Source: ZC4RG29 sp032907565 (GTDB lineage Bacteria; Bacteroidota; Bacteroidia; Cytophagales; Cyclobacteriaceae). Taken from it: a stretch of DNA of 40,039 nucleotides. Both the position numbers and the translations under genes were made by a program. Of this stretch, positions 17,104 through 26,197 are shown piece by piece. The notes below the pieces were generated by a model that did no database searches, had not been told where the DNA came from, and saw only the letters and a list, made by a program, of their open reading frames with translations. The stretch covers positions 1-40,039 of the forward strand of contig JAJJPK010000185.1 in NCBI GenBank assembly GCA_032907565.1, given 5' to 3'. Positions within the stretch are counted from its first letter, which is position 1; every line of letters begins with the position of its first letter.

Positions 17104-18539
17104 GACGTTTTGAGTTCCTTTAACGATACTGCTTCAGGAAGCGACTTGTAGAACGGATCAAGAGGAAAGCATCCGGAGATCATGCCGTTCCTCGGCGCCG
17201 TTGTGCAGTCGGAGAATGTCCTGCATAGTCGGTCGCGGCGAAGCTGCTTACCTTCCAGTACGTCCGCAGGCAGATCGGGATACGACAGTACCATTCGGCC
17301 AAGCCCTACAAAGTCGGCCATGCCATGGTCCAGCACGTGTTGCCCCACATGAGGCAACCATTCCTGAAGGTAGGAGTAGGCTGATCCCACGATCGTCAAT
17401 CCCGGAAACGCTTGTTTTACGTCGGCCGTCGCACGTATCTGCCGGGTTACACCTACGAGCGGATCTTCCGGCGGCTGATACCCATCTGACGGGGGGAACA
17501 GCGCAGGGCGCTGAATGTGCGGATTGTAGTACGGGCTTCCTGCAGTGATGCAAACCAGGTTTACGTTCAAATTCTGTAATGTCCGAAGAAACTGAAACGG
17601 TTCGCTCAGGTTGTAGTCCCCGTCTGTGCCCGGTCCACCAAATGCAAAGGAATAATTCTCTGCGTAGTGTTCAGGAACACCTACATCGCCAGGACCTTTC
17701 TTAAACGGTATCCAATCGAACACGCTTAGTCTGACCGCGATATCCAACCCGGACGTCGCTGCACGAATGCCCTCAGTAACGGAAGTCAGGAAGCGCATTC
17801 GGTTTTCGAGAGAACCACCATAGCGACCTTCGCGTCGAATAGCGGAGAGAAATTCATGCCCCAGATATCCGTGACAATGTTTAACGTCCACGAATTGAAA
17901 CCCTGCCTCCGCCGCCTGCCGCGCCGCCCTCACGAAATCTTCGATAAGGTAGTCGATGTCGCTGTCGCTCATCAGTGGATAATTCTCATCCAGACCGAAC
18001 TTGCGATCGAGAAGCGGGTGGTGGTAAAGAATACGTGGTTCCATCCTGCTCTTGTCGTTCGGCTTACAGAAACGTCCTGAGTGAGTAAGCTGCAGGCCAA
18101 TGAGCAGGTCATCGGATCGTCCAAAACGTTCTTCATGATCGCGGATCAGGTTTTCGAACAGCCGTTTGAACTCATCGTGGTTCTTGTCGTTGATGACCAG
18201 CTGATTCGGATTCGCGCGGCCGTCGTGTCGTACTGCCACGGCCTCGCAACCCCACAATAGTTTCGCACCGCTGATGGCAAAGTGATGCCACCGCCGTTTC
18301 GTGAACTCGCTGGGTTTGCCGTCGGGTGTGCCATCCCAGCCTTCCATAGGCAAAATGCAAAACCGGTTTCCCAGCGTGCCACCGGAAGGAAGCTGATAGG
18401 GTTTCGCAAATGTCGAGGGGGATTTCAACGTGCTGTCAAACGGTAAGTCCGCGCCGACCGACGCGGCGTAAGCTAGAAAGTCATCAGCCGTTTTCAACTG
18501 CGCGATGCGCTTGTATTTTGGTTTGTGCTTTGTCGTCAT
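17100..18539 (-). CDS. NADH:flavin oxidoreductase (Old Yellow Enzyme family)
   Basis: A 479-residue FMN TIM-barrel enzyme of the OYE family, which usually reduces activated C=C bonds with NAD(P)H. Seen are GNRFCILPMEGW near the FMN edge, GLQLTHSGRF, and the active-site strand VDVKHCHGYLGHEFLS, where the canonical H-x-x-H is K-H-C-H-like. RREGRYGGSLENRMRF and GLGRMVLSYPDLP follow. A cysteine-bearing tail (CRTFSDCTTAPRNG, then CFPLD) resembles metal-cluster-binding OYE branches, but the spacing is unlike 2,4-dienoyl-CoA reductase. The gene lies six bases after the GH88 gene and overlaps the SDR gene, which points to a joint catabolic pathway. Confidence 0.85.
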   Translation of the reverse strand: MTTKHKPKYKRIAQLKTADDFLAYAASVGADLPFDSTLKSPSTFAKPYQLPSGGTLGNRFCILPMEGWDGTPDGKPSEFTKRRWHHFAISGAKLLWGCEAVAVRHDGRANPNQLVINDKNHDEFKRLFENLIRDHEERFGRSDDLLIGLQLTHSGRFCKPNDKSRMEPRILYHHPLLDRKFGLDENYPLMSDSDIDYLIEDFVRAARQAAEAGFQFVDVKHCHGYLGHEFLSAIRREGRYGGSLENRMRFLTSVTEGIRAATSGLDIAVRLSVFDWIPFKKGPGDVGVPEHYAENYSFAFGGPGTDGDYNLSEPFQFLRTLQNLNVNLVCITAGSPYYNPHIQRPALFPPSDGYQPPEDPLVGVTRQIRATADVKQAFPGLTIVGSAYSYLQEWLPHVGQHVLDHGMADFVGLGRMVLSYPDLPADVLEGKQLRRDRLCRTFSDCTTAPRNGMISGCFPLDPFYKSLPEAVSLKELKTS

Positions 18540-18545
18540 CTCCTA

Positions 18546-19910
18546 TTACGCTTCGGCGATTCCACCGAAAAAAGTATAGTAAGGTTCGTTGTTCAGTAGC
18601 CGATGGAGGTAGAGCACGACTTCACGCGCGTGATAGTCGCCCCACATGCTGGATTCTCCGCACGGAATGCTCCTCCCCTCTGGTATATGGTCCCAACCGT
18701 TCGGTCTGTGGTAAACAGAATGGAGGATGAGGCCCTCGTGATGCTCCTGATCAGAAAGGTAAGGAGGTTCGAGCAGCGTTCGCACCACACACAATCCCGC
18801 CTGAAAGTATTTTTCACCGGCTTCCTTGTCGGTTTTTTCGAGGTATCTCCCTAAGCGGAGCAGACCTTGTGCGGCGATGGCCGCTGCAGAGCTATCGAAA
18901 GGCTCATGGGGATTTTCCGGGTCGGAAACCCGGTCATAGCGCGGTTCAAGCTTGTGCAGCCCCGGCGCCCCGGTATCCCAGTACGGTATCCCGTCGACGC
19001 AGGTGTGCTCGATGTAGAAGTCGCAGGTAGCCCTTGCCGCCCTGAGACACGTGTCCACGATATCACCTTCAGCGTACGAGGGGAATGCCTCCAGGAACTC
19101 GAGTTCTTCGGCAAAGCCGCACATGGCCCACGCCAGGCCGCGCGTCCAGGTAGTGAAGCCGCTGTACCCCTGTTGCGAGTTGGGGCAACGGAAGTTGCCG
19201 TCGTTGATGTTGAAGATGCTTTCGTGCGCAGTGCGACCCCGCACATCGTATGCATCGCGTCCCTCTCCGTAGTACACCGAATACTTCGCGGTAGCCTCCA
19301 GGTGTTGGATCGCCCGGCCGACCAGCGATACCTTTTTGTCGTTCTCGCCCATCAGCACATGACCCAGCGCTTCGGCAAGCATGAGAATTCGGCATGAACG
19401 GATTGTATCCACAAACAGGGAATGCGGTCCGTTGAAGGAATATATGTATCCACCCGAAGGCAGTGAAGTCCATCGCATGGCCTGGACAGCGCCGCTTATT
19501 TTCAACGCAAGCGCGTAGAAGTCGGCCTCGCGTTCGTTATACGGTACCTTTCCTTCCTTCATAAGCCGAAGCAGGTTGCCGTAGGTACTAATGTTGTTAA
19601 ACCCATGATCGTGGACGCCCTCATGTGTAAGGTGGGGCGCCATGCGTTCAAAGGTGTGCCGCCGTCCCATGTCGAGGAAGGACGCGTCGCCAGTCGCATC
19701 ATATTGAAGGAGTGCCGATCCGAATTGAAAACCCTGTGTCCATTCCGTCCAGCCGCGGGCCGTGTACTTGCCTTTCACGGTAAATACCGGAGCGCCAGCC
19801 GAGGGATTCCACGACTTGTCAATAGCCCGGATCTTTTTCCCCGACAATTCCCAAAATCTTGCGATACCATCTTTAAGATGTTCCAGCTTTAATGTTCTAT
19901 CGATGACCAT
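18546..19910 (-). CDS. unsaturated glucuronyl hydrolase (GH88)
   Basis: A 454-residue alpha6/alpha6-barrel enzyme of GH88 that removes the delta-4,5-unsaturated uronic acid left by polysaccharide lyases. The two catalytic-type aspartates appear as Asp101 in VHDHGFNNISTYG and Asp168 in SLFVDTIRSCRIL; the C-terminal part has DSSAAAIAAQGLLRL and PCGESSMWGDYHARE, both family hallmarks. There is no signal peptide, so it acts in the cytoplasm on imported oligosaccharides. ATG 19910 (MVIDRTLKLEHL) is preferred over an ATG at 20003 that adds 31 cysteine-containing residues unlike the family. First gene of an operon with the OYE and SDR genes. No lyase or SusCD pair is nearby. Confidence 0.88.
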   Translation of the reverse strand: MVIDRTLKLEHLKDGIARFWELSGKKIRAIDKSWNPSAGAPVFTVKGKYTARGWTEWTQGFQFGSALLQYDATGDASFLDMGRRHTFERMAPHLTHEGVHDHGFNNISTYGNLLRLMKEGKVPYNEREADFYALALKISGAVQAMRWTSLPSGGYIYSFNGPHSLFVDTIRSCRILMLAEALGHVLMGENDKKVSLVGRAIQHLEATAKYSVYYGEGRDAYDVRGRTAHESIFNINDGNFRCPNSQQGYSGFTTWTRGLAWAMCGFAEELEFLEAFPSYAEGDIVDTCLRAARATCDFYIEHTCVDGIPYWDTGAPGLHKLEPRYDRVSDPENPHEPFDSSAAAIAAQGLLRLGRYLEKTDKEAGEKYFQAGLCVVRTLLEPPYLSDQEHHEGLILHSVYHRPNGWDHIPEGRSIPCGESSMWGDYHAREVVLYLHRLLNNEPYYTFFGGIAEA

Positions 19911-20216
19911 CAGCGCTCCAGCGAATTTGATGCAGGGACAACTTTCACCTTCCGGGTACAAAGGCTGGCAACGACTGAAGCCGAAACCAGCATGGACCTG
20001 CATGATATCCTATCAAGGTTTAATTCAACCATTTTGGAAGTTTTATTTCATGGGCTTAAGGAACAGGTAAAAGCGAATATGGAAAATTTCAATCGATTTC
20101 AAAGACAATTCCAGGTCTTTGGTTCCGTGCATGCGTATGTGCACAATCAAAAATCCAATGGACCCGCCATTTGAGATTGACCCCACAGGTTTTACCTTTC
20201 CGACTCAATCCGAATT
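19911..20216. other. 306-base divergent intergenic region, AT-rich right half
   Basis: This gap must carry the promoter of the GH88 operon and of the gene at 20217. The half from about 20010 is AT-richer than its surroundings. It includes a 60-codon ATG frame at 19992-20174 (begins MDLHDILSRFNST) with an amphipathic look but no recognisable family, so it is not called. No operator palindrome stood out. Confidence 0.35.
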
Positions 20217-20921
20217 ATGAAACAAGGAAGACACCTCCTGATAGCCATCCTGTGGATACAGGCATTGGCGGCATCTGCCCAGGACAGCGAGTTTCTCAAG
20301 GGTCCGTTCGGCAACGGGCGCAAGGTTGGATTCAAGGCGCCTTTTCACTTTGTCGAGGAAGGTCTGGACACCGCACAGCTGGAGTTTGTGGGACAATTAC
20401 GTGTTACATCAGGCAGTACACCTTCGCTTCGCTCCATATACCGGGAATTGGAAACAAGTGCCAGGAAAAACGGCGCGAACGCATTCCGGCTCATCAGTTT
20501 TGACAAACCCGGAGCTACGCTCACGGCCGACCTTTACTACCTCAGCGACGATGCGGCCGCCCGAAACAACATGCTCAAGGCGCACAATACCGTTTTTGTA
20601 TTTGGAGGTGACCTCTACGGATCAACGACACACGATGCTTTCGAATTCAACGGCAAGGTGCAAAACATTCGCAACGGTACGTATTTCAAGTACACCCTTG
20701 CGGAAGGGGAAAAGGCCAAGCTCATGAAGGGAACCATCACCGGCACGGTCATGTGGATCAGTTGGAAACCCAACCAGCTACCATCTTACTACAGTGTACG
20801 CGCGTTCGGAGACAAGGCAGTTGTAAAACGCACGACAGTAAGCCAATCGGCAAGGCCAGGGAAGTTTATAGAAGTTGACCGCGCGTTGGGAGCGTTTCTT
20901 ACGCGAGTTCTGGATGAGTAA
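20217..20921 (+). CDS. exported protein of unknown function
   Basis: A 234-residue protein with a signal peptide (MKQGRHLLIAILWIQALAASA, cut before Q). The mature part has mixed alpha/beta character, no cysteines, and phrases such as ELETSARKNGANAFRL and GTITGTVMWISW. I do not recognise a family. The ARKNGANAFRL segment recalls small exported proteins that handle poorly defined stress, but that is not evidence of function. It starts at the only good ATG, and its stop is immediately followed by one arm of a long inverted repeat. Confidence 0.7.
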   Translation: MKQGRHLLIAILWIQALAASAQDSEFLKGPFGNGRKVGFKAPFHFVEEGLDTAQLEFVGQLRVTSGSTPSLRSIYRELETSARKNGANAFRLISFDKPGATLTADLYYLSDDAAARNNMLKAHNTVFVFGGDLYGSTTHDAFEFNGKVQNIRNGTYFKYTLAEGEKAKLMKGTITGTVMWISWKPNQLPSYYSVRAFGDKAVVKRTTVSQSARPGKFIEVDRALGAFLTRVLDE

Positions 20922-21040
20922 CATAGGCAGACGCAGATGCAGACGCAGTAGCGTCGGTACATCTGAAAAGTCTCGTTAACCATAGCACTGATAGCAATCG
21001 AGGCATTTGCATCTGCAACTGCATCTGCATCTATGCCTAT
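20922..21040. terminator. long imperfect inverted repeat between convergent genes
   Basis: The left arm at 20923-20949 begins ATAGGCAGACGCAGATGCAG. The right arm at 21013-21040, read on the other strand, begins ATAGGCATAGATGCAGATGC. The arms match over about 26 positions with a small indel, flanking about 63 bases. The left arm starts two bases after the stop of the gene at 20217 and the right arm contains the stop of the DUF4197 gene. A bidirectional transcription stop is the simplest reading; a degraded repeat element is the alternative. Confidence 0.5.
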
Positions 21041-21747
21041 CGTGCTCCAAAAACTTTCTTCAACAACTCCGTCGTCCTTGCCACGGGATCCTCACGGATA
21101 CGCTTCTCTTCTTTTGCGATCATTATGAACAGACCATCAATGGCCTTTTGGGTGGCATAGTCGTCCAGGTTTGGGTTGACTTTTTCCACAAGGGGAATCC
21201 GGTTGTAGGTCGTGACAATATCACTGTAGTAGCGTGTTGCATTCACCTTGTCGAGCGATGCCTTTATCACGGGCTTAAATTTCTCTTCAAGCCGGATGCC
21301 GGTCGTGCGACGCAGGTATTGCGTCGCTGCATCGTCTTCGCCCCGCAGGATGCCCCAGGCATCTTCAATTGTCATAGATTTAATTGCGTCGACAAAAATC
21401 GGTTTGGCTTCCCGCGCCGCATCTTCGGCGCCACGGTTCAGAGTGAGAATAAACTTGTCGACTTCCGAACCGAGTCCGATCTGCCTGAGGCGATCCTCCA
21501 CTTTCTTGACATCCGGAGGAAAAGGGATTTTGATCTCAGGGTTTCCGAAGTAGCCGTCAGTTTGTGACACGAGATCAGCGCCCCACGACACACCCTTGAT
21601 CAGGGCTTCCTTAAGTCCTTCCGCGACTTCTGACGTTGTCGGTGCCCCCTGCCCAAACGTCTTATTGACATCTCCGATGGCCTGGTTGATCTGCGCCGTC
21701 GTGCACGAACCAAGCACTACGACCAGCAACAGCAATGTTTTTTTCAT
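21037..21747 (-). CDS. DUF4197 lipoprotein
   Basis: A 236-residue predicted lipoprotein: MKKTLLLLVVVLGSC with the lipobox LGSC at residues 12-15. The body matches DUF4197, a family of exported proteins of unknown role: EVAEGLKEALIKGVSWGADLVS, GYFGNPEIKIPFPPDVKKVE, and VDAIKSMTIEDAWGILRGEDDAAT with further segments. The ATG at 21747 gives the lipoprotein signal; the frame is open up to 21849 but that part has no leader. The gene is divergent from cinA with a 126-base gap. Confidence 0.87.
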   Translation of the reverse strand: MKKTLLLLVVVLGSCTTAQINQAIGDVNKTFGQGAPTTSEVAEGLKEALIKGVSWGADLVSQTDGYFGNPEIKIPFPPDVKKVEDRLRQIGLGSEVDKFILTLNRGAEDAAREAKPIFVDAIKSMTIEDAWGILRGEDDAATQYLRRTTGIRLEEKFKPVIKASLDKVNATRYYSDIVTTYNRIPLVEKVNPNLDDYATQKAIDGLFIMIAKEEKRIREDPVARTTELLKKVFGAR

Positions 21748-21873
21748 GACAGATTTGTTATTGTGTTCAAAAGGTAGGAATCTTATCCCTGGCAGTAAAC
21801 GCCGAAACCGGTAATTGCAGTATTTTTCGGCTACTGTCACCACCTGCAAGGGTAATTCGCGTTATACAATTCC

Positions 21874-23121
21874 ATGTCAATCATTAAGGCAGAGATACTG
21901 GCGATCGGCGACGAGCTGTTGTACGGCCAGACATTGGACACAAACTCCCACTACATCAGCGCTGAGATGGACAAGATCGGAGTCCGGGTAATTCGGCGTA
22001 CAACCGTAGGCGATAACGAAGGGGATATCCTGAAGGCTTTTGCTGAGGCGGAATCACGCGCAGACATTATTCTTATTTCCGGCGGTCTCGGGCCCACCAG
22101 TGACGACCTTACGAAGCCGTGCCTGGCGAAGCACTTTGGCTGTGCTATCAAAATGAATGAAGAGGCGTTGAAAGAAGTAGCTGAGTTTTTCCATAGGAGG
22201 GGACGGGAACTCACTGAACTCAACCGCCAACAAGCCGAGTTGCCGGAGTGCTGCGAGAAGATTTCCAACCCCCTTGGAACCGCGCCGGGTATGTGGTTCG
22301 ATCGCAATGACAAGATATTCGTGTCTATGCCCGGCGTGCCCCACGAGATGGTCCACATGATGCAGACGGAGGTCATCCCGAGGATTCGCCGCAAGTTTAC
22401 GCTGCCTGTGATCGTCCACCAAATGATTCGCACGGCCGGCATTGGAGAGTCGTTCCTGGCTGACAAGATTGCGTCTTGGGAACGGAGTCTTCCTCCTCAC
22501 ATACGACTGGCCTATTTGCCAAATGAAGGAGGCGTGAAGCTAAGGCTAACGGCAATTGGTGAGGATGAGGAAAAGATTCGAAAGGAGTTCGCTGCCCTTC
22601 GCGACTCCATCCTGCCCCTGGCAGGTCAATACATATTCGGGTTTTCGGACGAGCCCCTGGAGGTTGTGTTGGGCAAACTCCTGATCGAAAAAGGTCTTAC
22701 GCTGTCCGCGGCCGAAAGCTGTACAGGTGGGCACGTCTCCCACACCATTACTTCTGTTCCAGGATCGTCTGCTTATTTCCTTGGAAGCATTGTTGCGTAT
22801 GCGAATGAAGTGAAGGTTAAGGCGCTTGGGGTTAGTCCAGAGACGCTTGCACGTCACGGCGCCGTAAGTGAACAAACCGTTATGGAGATGGCCTCAGGCG
22901 TGAGGCAACGTTTTGGTACCGACATCGGTGTGGCAACGAGCGGCGTCGCCGGACCCGGGGGCGGAACACCCGAAAAGCCAGTAGGCACAATATGGATTGC
23001 CTGTGCGGATCATAATGATGTGCAGGCCAGGAAACTGCAACTTGCTAGTGAACGCCTGGTAAACATTAAGCTGACGACCACCGCCGTCCTGAACATGGTC
23101 CGATTGCGAATACAAAGTTAG
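21874..23121 (+). CDS. cinA: CinA: competence/damage-inducible protein, nicotinamide-nucleotide amidase
   Basis: A 415-residue two-domain CinA. The N-terminal molybdopterin-binding-like domain (about 1-170) carries IGDELLYGQTLDTNS and ISGGLGPTSDDLT; the C-terminal PncC amidase domain (about 255-415) carries AESCTGGHVSHTITSVPGS, GSIVAYANEVK and SGVAGPGGGTPEKPVGT. The C-terminal domain deamidates nicotinamide mononucleotide in NAD recycling; the N-terminal domain hydrolyses ADP-ribose-type compounds in characterised members. The start MSIIKAEILAIGDEL is canonical. A perfect stem-loop overlaps its stop codon. Confidence 0.93.
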   Translation: MSIIKAEILAIGDELLYGQTLDTNSHYISAEMDKIGVRVIRRTTVGDNEGDILKAFAEAESRADIILISGGLGPTSDDLTKPCLAKHFGCAIKMNEEALKEVAEFFHRRGRELTELNRQQAELPECCEKISNPLGTAPGMWFDRNDKIFVSMPGVPHEMVHMMQTEVIPRIRRKFTLPVIVHQMIRTAGIGESFLADKIASWERSLPPHIRLAYLPNEGGVKLRLTAIGEDEEKIRKEFAALRDSILPLAGQYIFGFSDEPLEVVLGKLLIEKGLTLSAAESCTGGHVSHTITSVPGSSAYFLGSIVAYANEVKVKALGVSPETLARHGAVSEQTVMEMASGVRQRFGTDIGVATSGVAGPGGGTPEKPVGTIWIACADHNDVQARKLQLASERLVNIKLTTTAVLNMVRLRIQS

Positions 23122-23148
23122 GGGCGCACAACTTGCGTCATGCGCCCC
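23121..23148. terminator. bidirectional terminator hairpin between cinA and ppdK
   Basis: GGGGCGCA (23121-23128) and TGCGCCCC (23141-23148) form a perfect 8-bp stem with a 12-base loop, beginning at the last base of the cinA stop codon. The downstream T-run is short (ATTTG), so it may be only partly efficient. It sits between two convergent genes. Confidence 0.6.
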
Positions 23149-23186
23149 ATTTGCTCACGCTAGATATCGTAGCTTCTCGGCGGCTC

Positions 23187-26006
23187 CTACTTCTCTGAGG
23201 CAAGTCTGGCCTGGGCCGCTGCCAGTCGCGCTACGGGCACTCTTGGCGAAGAGCAGGAGACGTAGTCCAGACCCACCCTGTGACAGAAGTGGATTGATCC
23301 GGGATGACCACCGTGCTCGCCGCAGATACCGACCTTGAGATCGGGCTTCGCCTGCCTTCCTTCGGTAACAGCCAGCTTCATTAGACGTCCTACGCCTGTC
23401 TCGTCAAGAGACTCGAACGGATTGTCTTTGAGCAAGCCCTTTTCTATGTATTGGGGCAGGAACTTGTTCTCCGCGTCTTCCCGCGAAAAGCTGAAGGTAG
23501 CCTGGGTGAGGTCGTTTGTTCCGAAGGAGAAGAAATCGGCCTCCTGGGCAAGTTTGTCGGCCGTGAGGCACGCCCTGACAACCTCCACCATGGTCCCGAA
23601 CCGGAACGTGAGTTTAATCTTCCTTCGGTTTTCGATTTCAGACCGCACTTCGTCAACCAACTCCTTAACCTGATTAAGCTCTTCGGCGGTACACACCTGC
23701 GGCACCATGATTTCAGGGTTAACAGTTGCACCTGCCTCGATGCAATCGGCTGTCGCTTCCAGGATGGCAGCAATCTGCATGCGGTATATTTCCGGGAACG
23801 TGAGGCCGAGGCGTACGCCACGGTGACCCAGCATGGGATTGACTTCGTGAAGTTCCTTCACTTTCCGCAGCATTTGCTCTTTCTTTTCGATGGCCTGTTC
23901 CACGAGTTGCACGCCATCGGCAGTGAACGGTGCAGGTGATTTCTCGGCAATTGCCAGGTCCGCGTTCAACATCCTCAGGCTGCCGAAAAGGTTAGCCACA
24001 CCACTCACTGTCTCGCGCAAGTGATGCAGGTGGGCGAGTTCCTGTGTCAGCACTTCGCTGGTGGGAAGGAATTCGTGAATAGGCGGGTCAAGGAGCCGTA
24101 TGGTTACGGGGCGTGATCCCATGGCCATCAGGATTTCGCGGAAGTCGTTCTTCTGCATTTCCTTCAGGCGTTCGAGGGCGGCAGCGCGGTCCTCGGCAGT
24201 AGGTGCCAGGATCATCTCGAGGACTACCGGCAGGCGATCGACTGCATTGAACATGCGCTCGGTTCTACACAGCCCGATACCCTTCGCTCCGTAGCTCAAT
24301 GCTTTTGCCGCTGCCTCGGGGGTGTCTGCGTTGGCCATCACCTGGAGTGATGCTACCTCATCCGCCCATGCGAGCAGCGTATGGAGTTCCCTGGAGAATT
24401 CCGGTTCGACCGTCGCGATCACGCCAGGATATACATACCCGGTACCGCCGTCAATGGTGATGTAATCACCTTCTCGAATGGTCTTCTCGCCAATCTGTGC
24501 TGTACGAAGATTTACATCGACATGGATTCCTTCCGCACCTGCCACACAGGGTTTGCCGATGCTGCGGGCAACAACGGCGGCGTGTGATGTCTTTCCGCCC
24601 CTGCTGGTGAGCACGCCTTGAGCGGCAAAGAACCCGTGAATGTCCTCGGGCTTGGTCTCTTCCCGTACGAGGATGACCTTCTCTCCCGCCCTGCCGAGCA
24701 GTTCCGCGCGGTCAGCGTCGAACACTACGTGACCTGATGCTGCACCAGGAGAGGCGGCAAGGCCTTTTGCTATGGGTCTGACGTCGCTTTTGGGATCGAG
24801 CCTGGGATGGAGCAGCTGTTCGAGAAGCTCGGGCTTGATACGCATGAGCGCCTCGTCCCGCGTGATCAAACCTTCGTCAGCCATTTCCACGGAGGTTCGC
24901 ACCAGCGCAGTGGTGTTCATCTTCCCATTGCGCGTCTGGAGGCAGTAGAGTACGCCGTGTTCAATCGTGTATTCAAAATCCTGTACTTCGCGGTAGTGCT
25001 TCTCCAGCTTTTGGCGCAACTCCTGGAGTTGTGCGTATTGCTCCGGCATTTCTTCAGCGAGTTCGCTTACGGGTTTGGGCGTACGGATGCCAGCCACAAC
25101 GTCTTCGCCCTGAGCATTGATCAGGTACTCCCCGAACATCACGTTTTCGCCTGTCCCAGGGTCACGAGTGAAGCCGACGCCCGTCGCGCTGTCGTTGCCC
25201 ATATTTCCAAATACCATGGTAACGACGTTGACTGCCGTACCGTTTGCCATGTCGGGAGTGATCTTGAATTCACGCCTGTAGTCCACTGCGCGTTTGCCCA
25301 TCCATGAGTTGAAGACTGCCTTGATGGCAATCTCAAGTTGTTCATAGGCATCCTCCGGGAAAGGCCGGCCCAGCGTTTCCTGGACGACAGCGAGGAAACG
25401 CTCACAAACTTCCTTCAGGTCGTCCGCGGTGAGCCCTATGTCTGCCTTAACCCCTGCCCGTTGCTTGACCTCTTCAAAGTGTTTGTCGAATGCTTCATCG
25501 GGAACACCCAATGCCACCTTGCCGAAGAGTTGAATGAACCGTCGATAGGCATCATACCCAAAGCGTTCGTTGCCGCTTCGCCGGATCAACCCTTTCAACG
25601 TGTCGCCGTTGAGTCCCAGGTTCAGGATGGTATCCATCATACCAGGCATCGACAGTGCAGATCCGGAGCGAACAGAGACCAGGAGTGGATTTTCCGCATC
25701 ACCGAAACGCTTGCCACTTGCTTCCTCTACGCGTCGGATATGCTCTCGCACTTCATCCATCAGTCCCTCAGGAAGGTTTCGGTCGGGTGATGCCAGGTAC
25801 TCCAGACACGCTCCCGTAGTAATTACAAAACCGGGTGGAACATTCAACCCGATTTGCGTCATCTCACAGAGATTGGCGCCTTTACCGCCGAGCAGTTTCT
25901 TGTTCTTGCCATCGCCTTCGGCGAAGCTGTATACATACTTTACCTTCTTACTTTTGGATTTCCTTTCTTTCCTTTGAAGCGAATCCACTTGCATCGTTTC
26001 GTCCAT
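23187..26006 (-). CDS. ppdK: pyruvate, phosphate dikinase
   Basis: A 939-residue PPDK that interconverts pyruvate, ATP and Pi with PEP, AMP and PPi. The order of domains is clear: the N-terminal ATP-grasp part with LLGGKGANLCEM and LQTRNGKM, the phosphohistidine domain with SRGGKTSHAAVVARSIGKPC (the swivelling His), and the C-terminal PEP/pyruvate barrel with SFGTNDLTQATFSFSRED and GICGEHGGHPGSIHF. ATG 26006 is used (MDETMQVDSLQRKER); a TTG at 26033 is less likely. Either start gives a basic extension of 20 to 30 residues before YVYSFAEG that most homologues lack. The gene is divergent from the E2 gene and convergent with cinA. Confidence 0.93.
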   Translation of the reverse strand: MDETMQVDSLQRKERKSKSKKVKYVYSFAEGDGKNKKLLGGKGANLCEMTQIGLNVPPGFVITTGACLEYLASPDRNLPEGLMDEVREHIRRVEEASGKRFGDAENPLLVSVRSGSALSMPGMMDTILNLGLNGDTLKGLIRRSGNERFGYDAYRRFIQLFGKVALGVPDEAFDKHFEEVKQRAGVKADIGLTADDLKEVCERFLAVVQETLGRPFPEDAYEQLEIAIKAVFNSWMGKRAVDYRREFKITPDMANGTAVNVVTMVFGNMGNDSATGVGFTRDPGTGENVMFGEYLINAQGEDVVAGIRTPKPVSELAEEMPEQYAQLQELRQKLEKHYREVQDFEYTIEHGVLYCLQTRNGKMNTTALVRTSVEMADEGLITRDEALMRIKPELLEQLLHPRLDPKSDVRPIAKGLAASPGAASGHVVFDADRAELLGRAGEKVILVREETKPEDIHGFFAAQGVLTSRGGKTSHAAVVARSIGKPCVAGAEGIHVDVNLRTAQIGEKTIREGDYITIDGGTGYVYPGVIATVEPEFSRELHTLLAWADEVASLQVMANADTPEAAAKALSYGAKGIGLCRTERMFNAVDRLPVVLEMILAPTAEDRAAALERLKEMQKNDFREILMAMGSRPVTIRLLDPPIHEFLPTSEVLTQELAHLHHLRETVSGVANLFGSLRMLNADLAIAEKSPAPFTADGVQLVEQAIEKKEQMLRKVKELHEVNPMLGHRGVRLGLTFPEIYRMQIAAILEATADCIEAGATVNPEIMVPQVCTAEELNQVKELVDEVRSEIENRRKIKLTFRFGTMVEVVRACLTADKLAQEADFFSFGTNDLTQATFSFSREDAENKFLPQYIEKGLLKDNPFESLDETGVGRLMKLAVTEGRQAKPDLKVGICGEHGGHPGSIHFCHRVGLDYVSCSSPRVPVARLAAAQARLASEK

Positions 26007-26197
26007 GGCGGGTGTTGTTTGATGTGAGTTCAAGGTATCGCTGATATGGGTCTGCCTGAATGACGTTGGTCAAGTACAAATTCTGATTGAAATCAGGATA
26101 CCCGGGTGCCATCCTTGTTTGTTTTTGCGCCAAAAAGTGGACTTTGTTCTACGCTGAAATACTGATAACTTGCGTCATAGTTCAAAACCCGTTCAAG

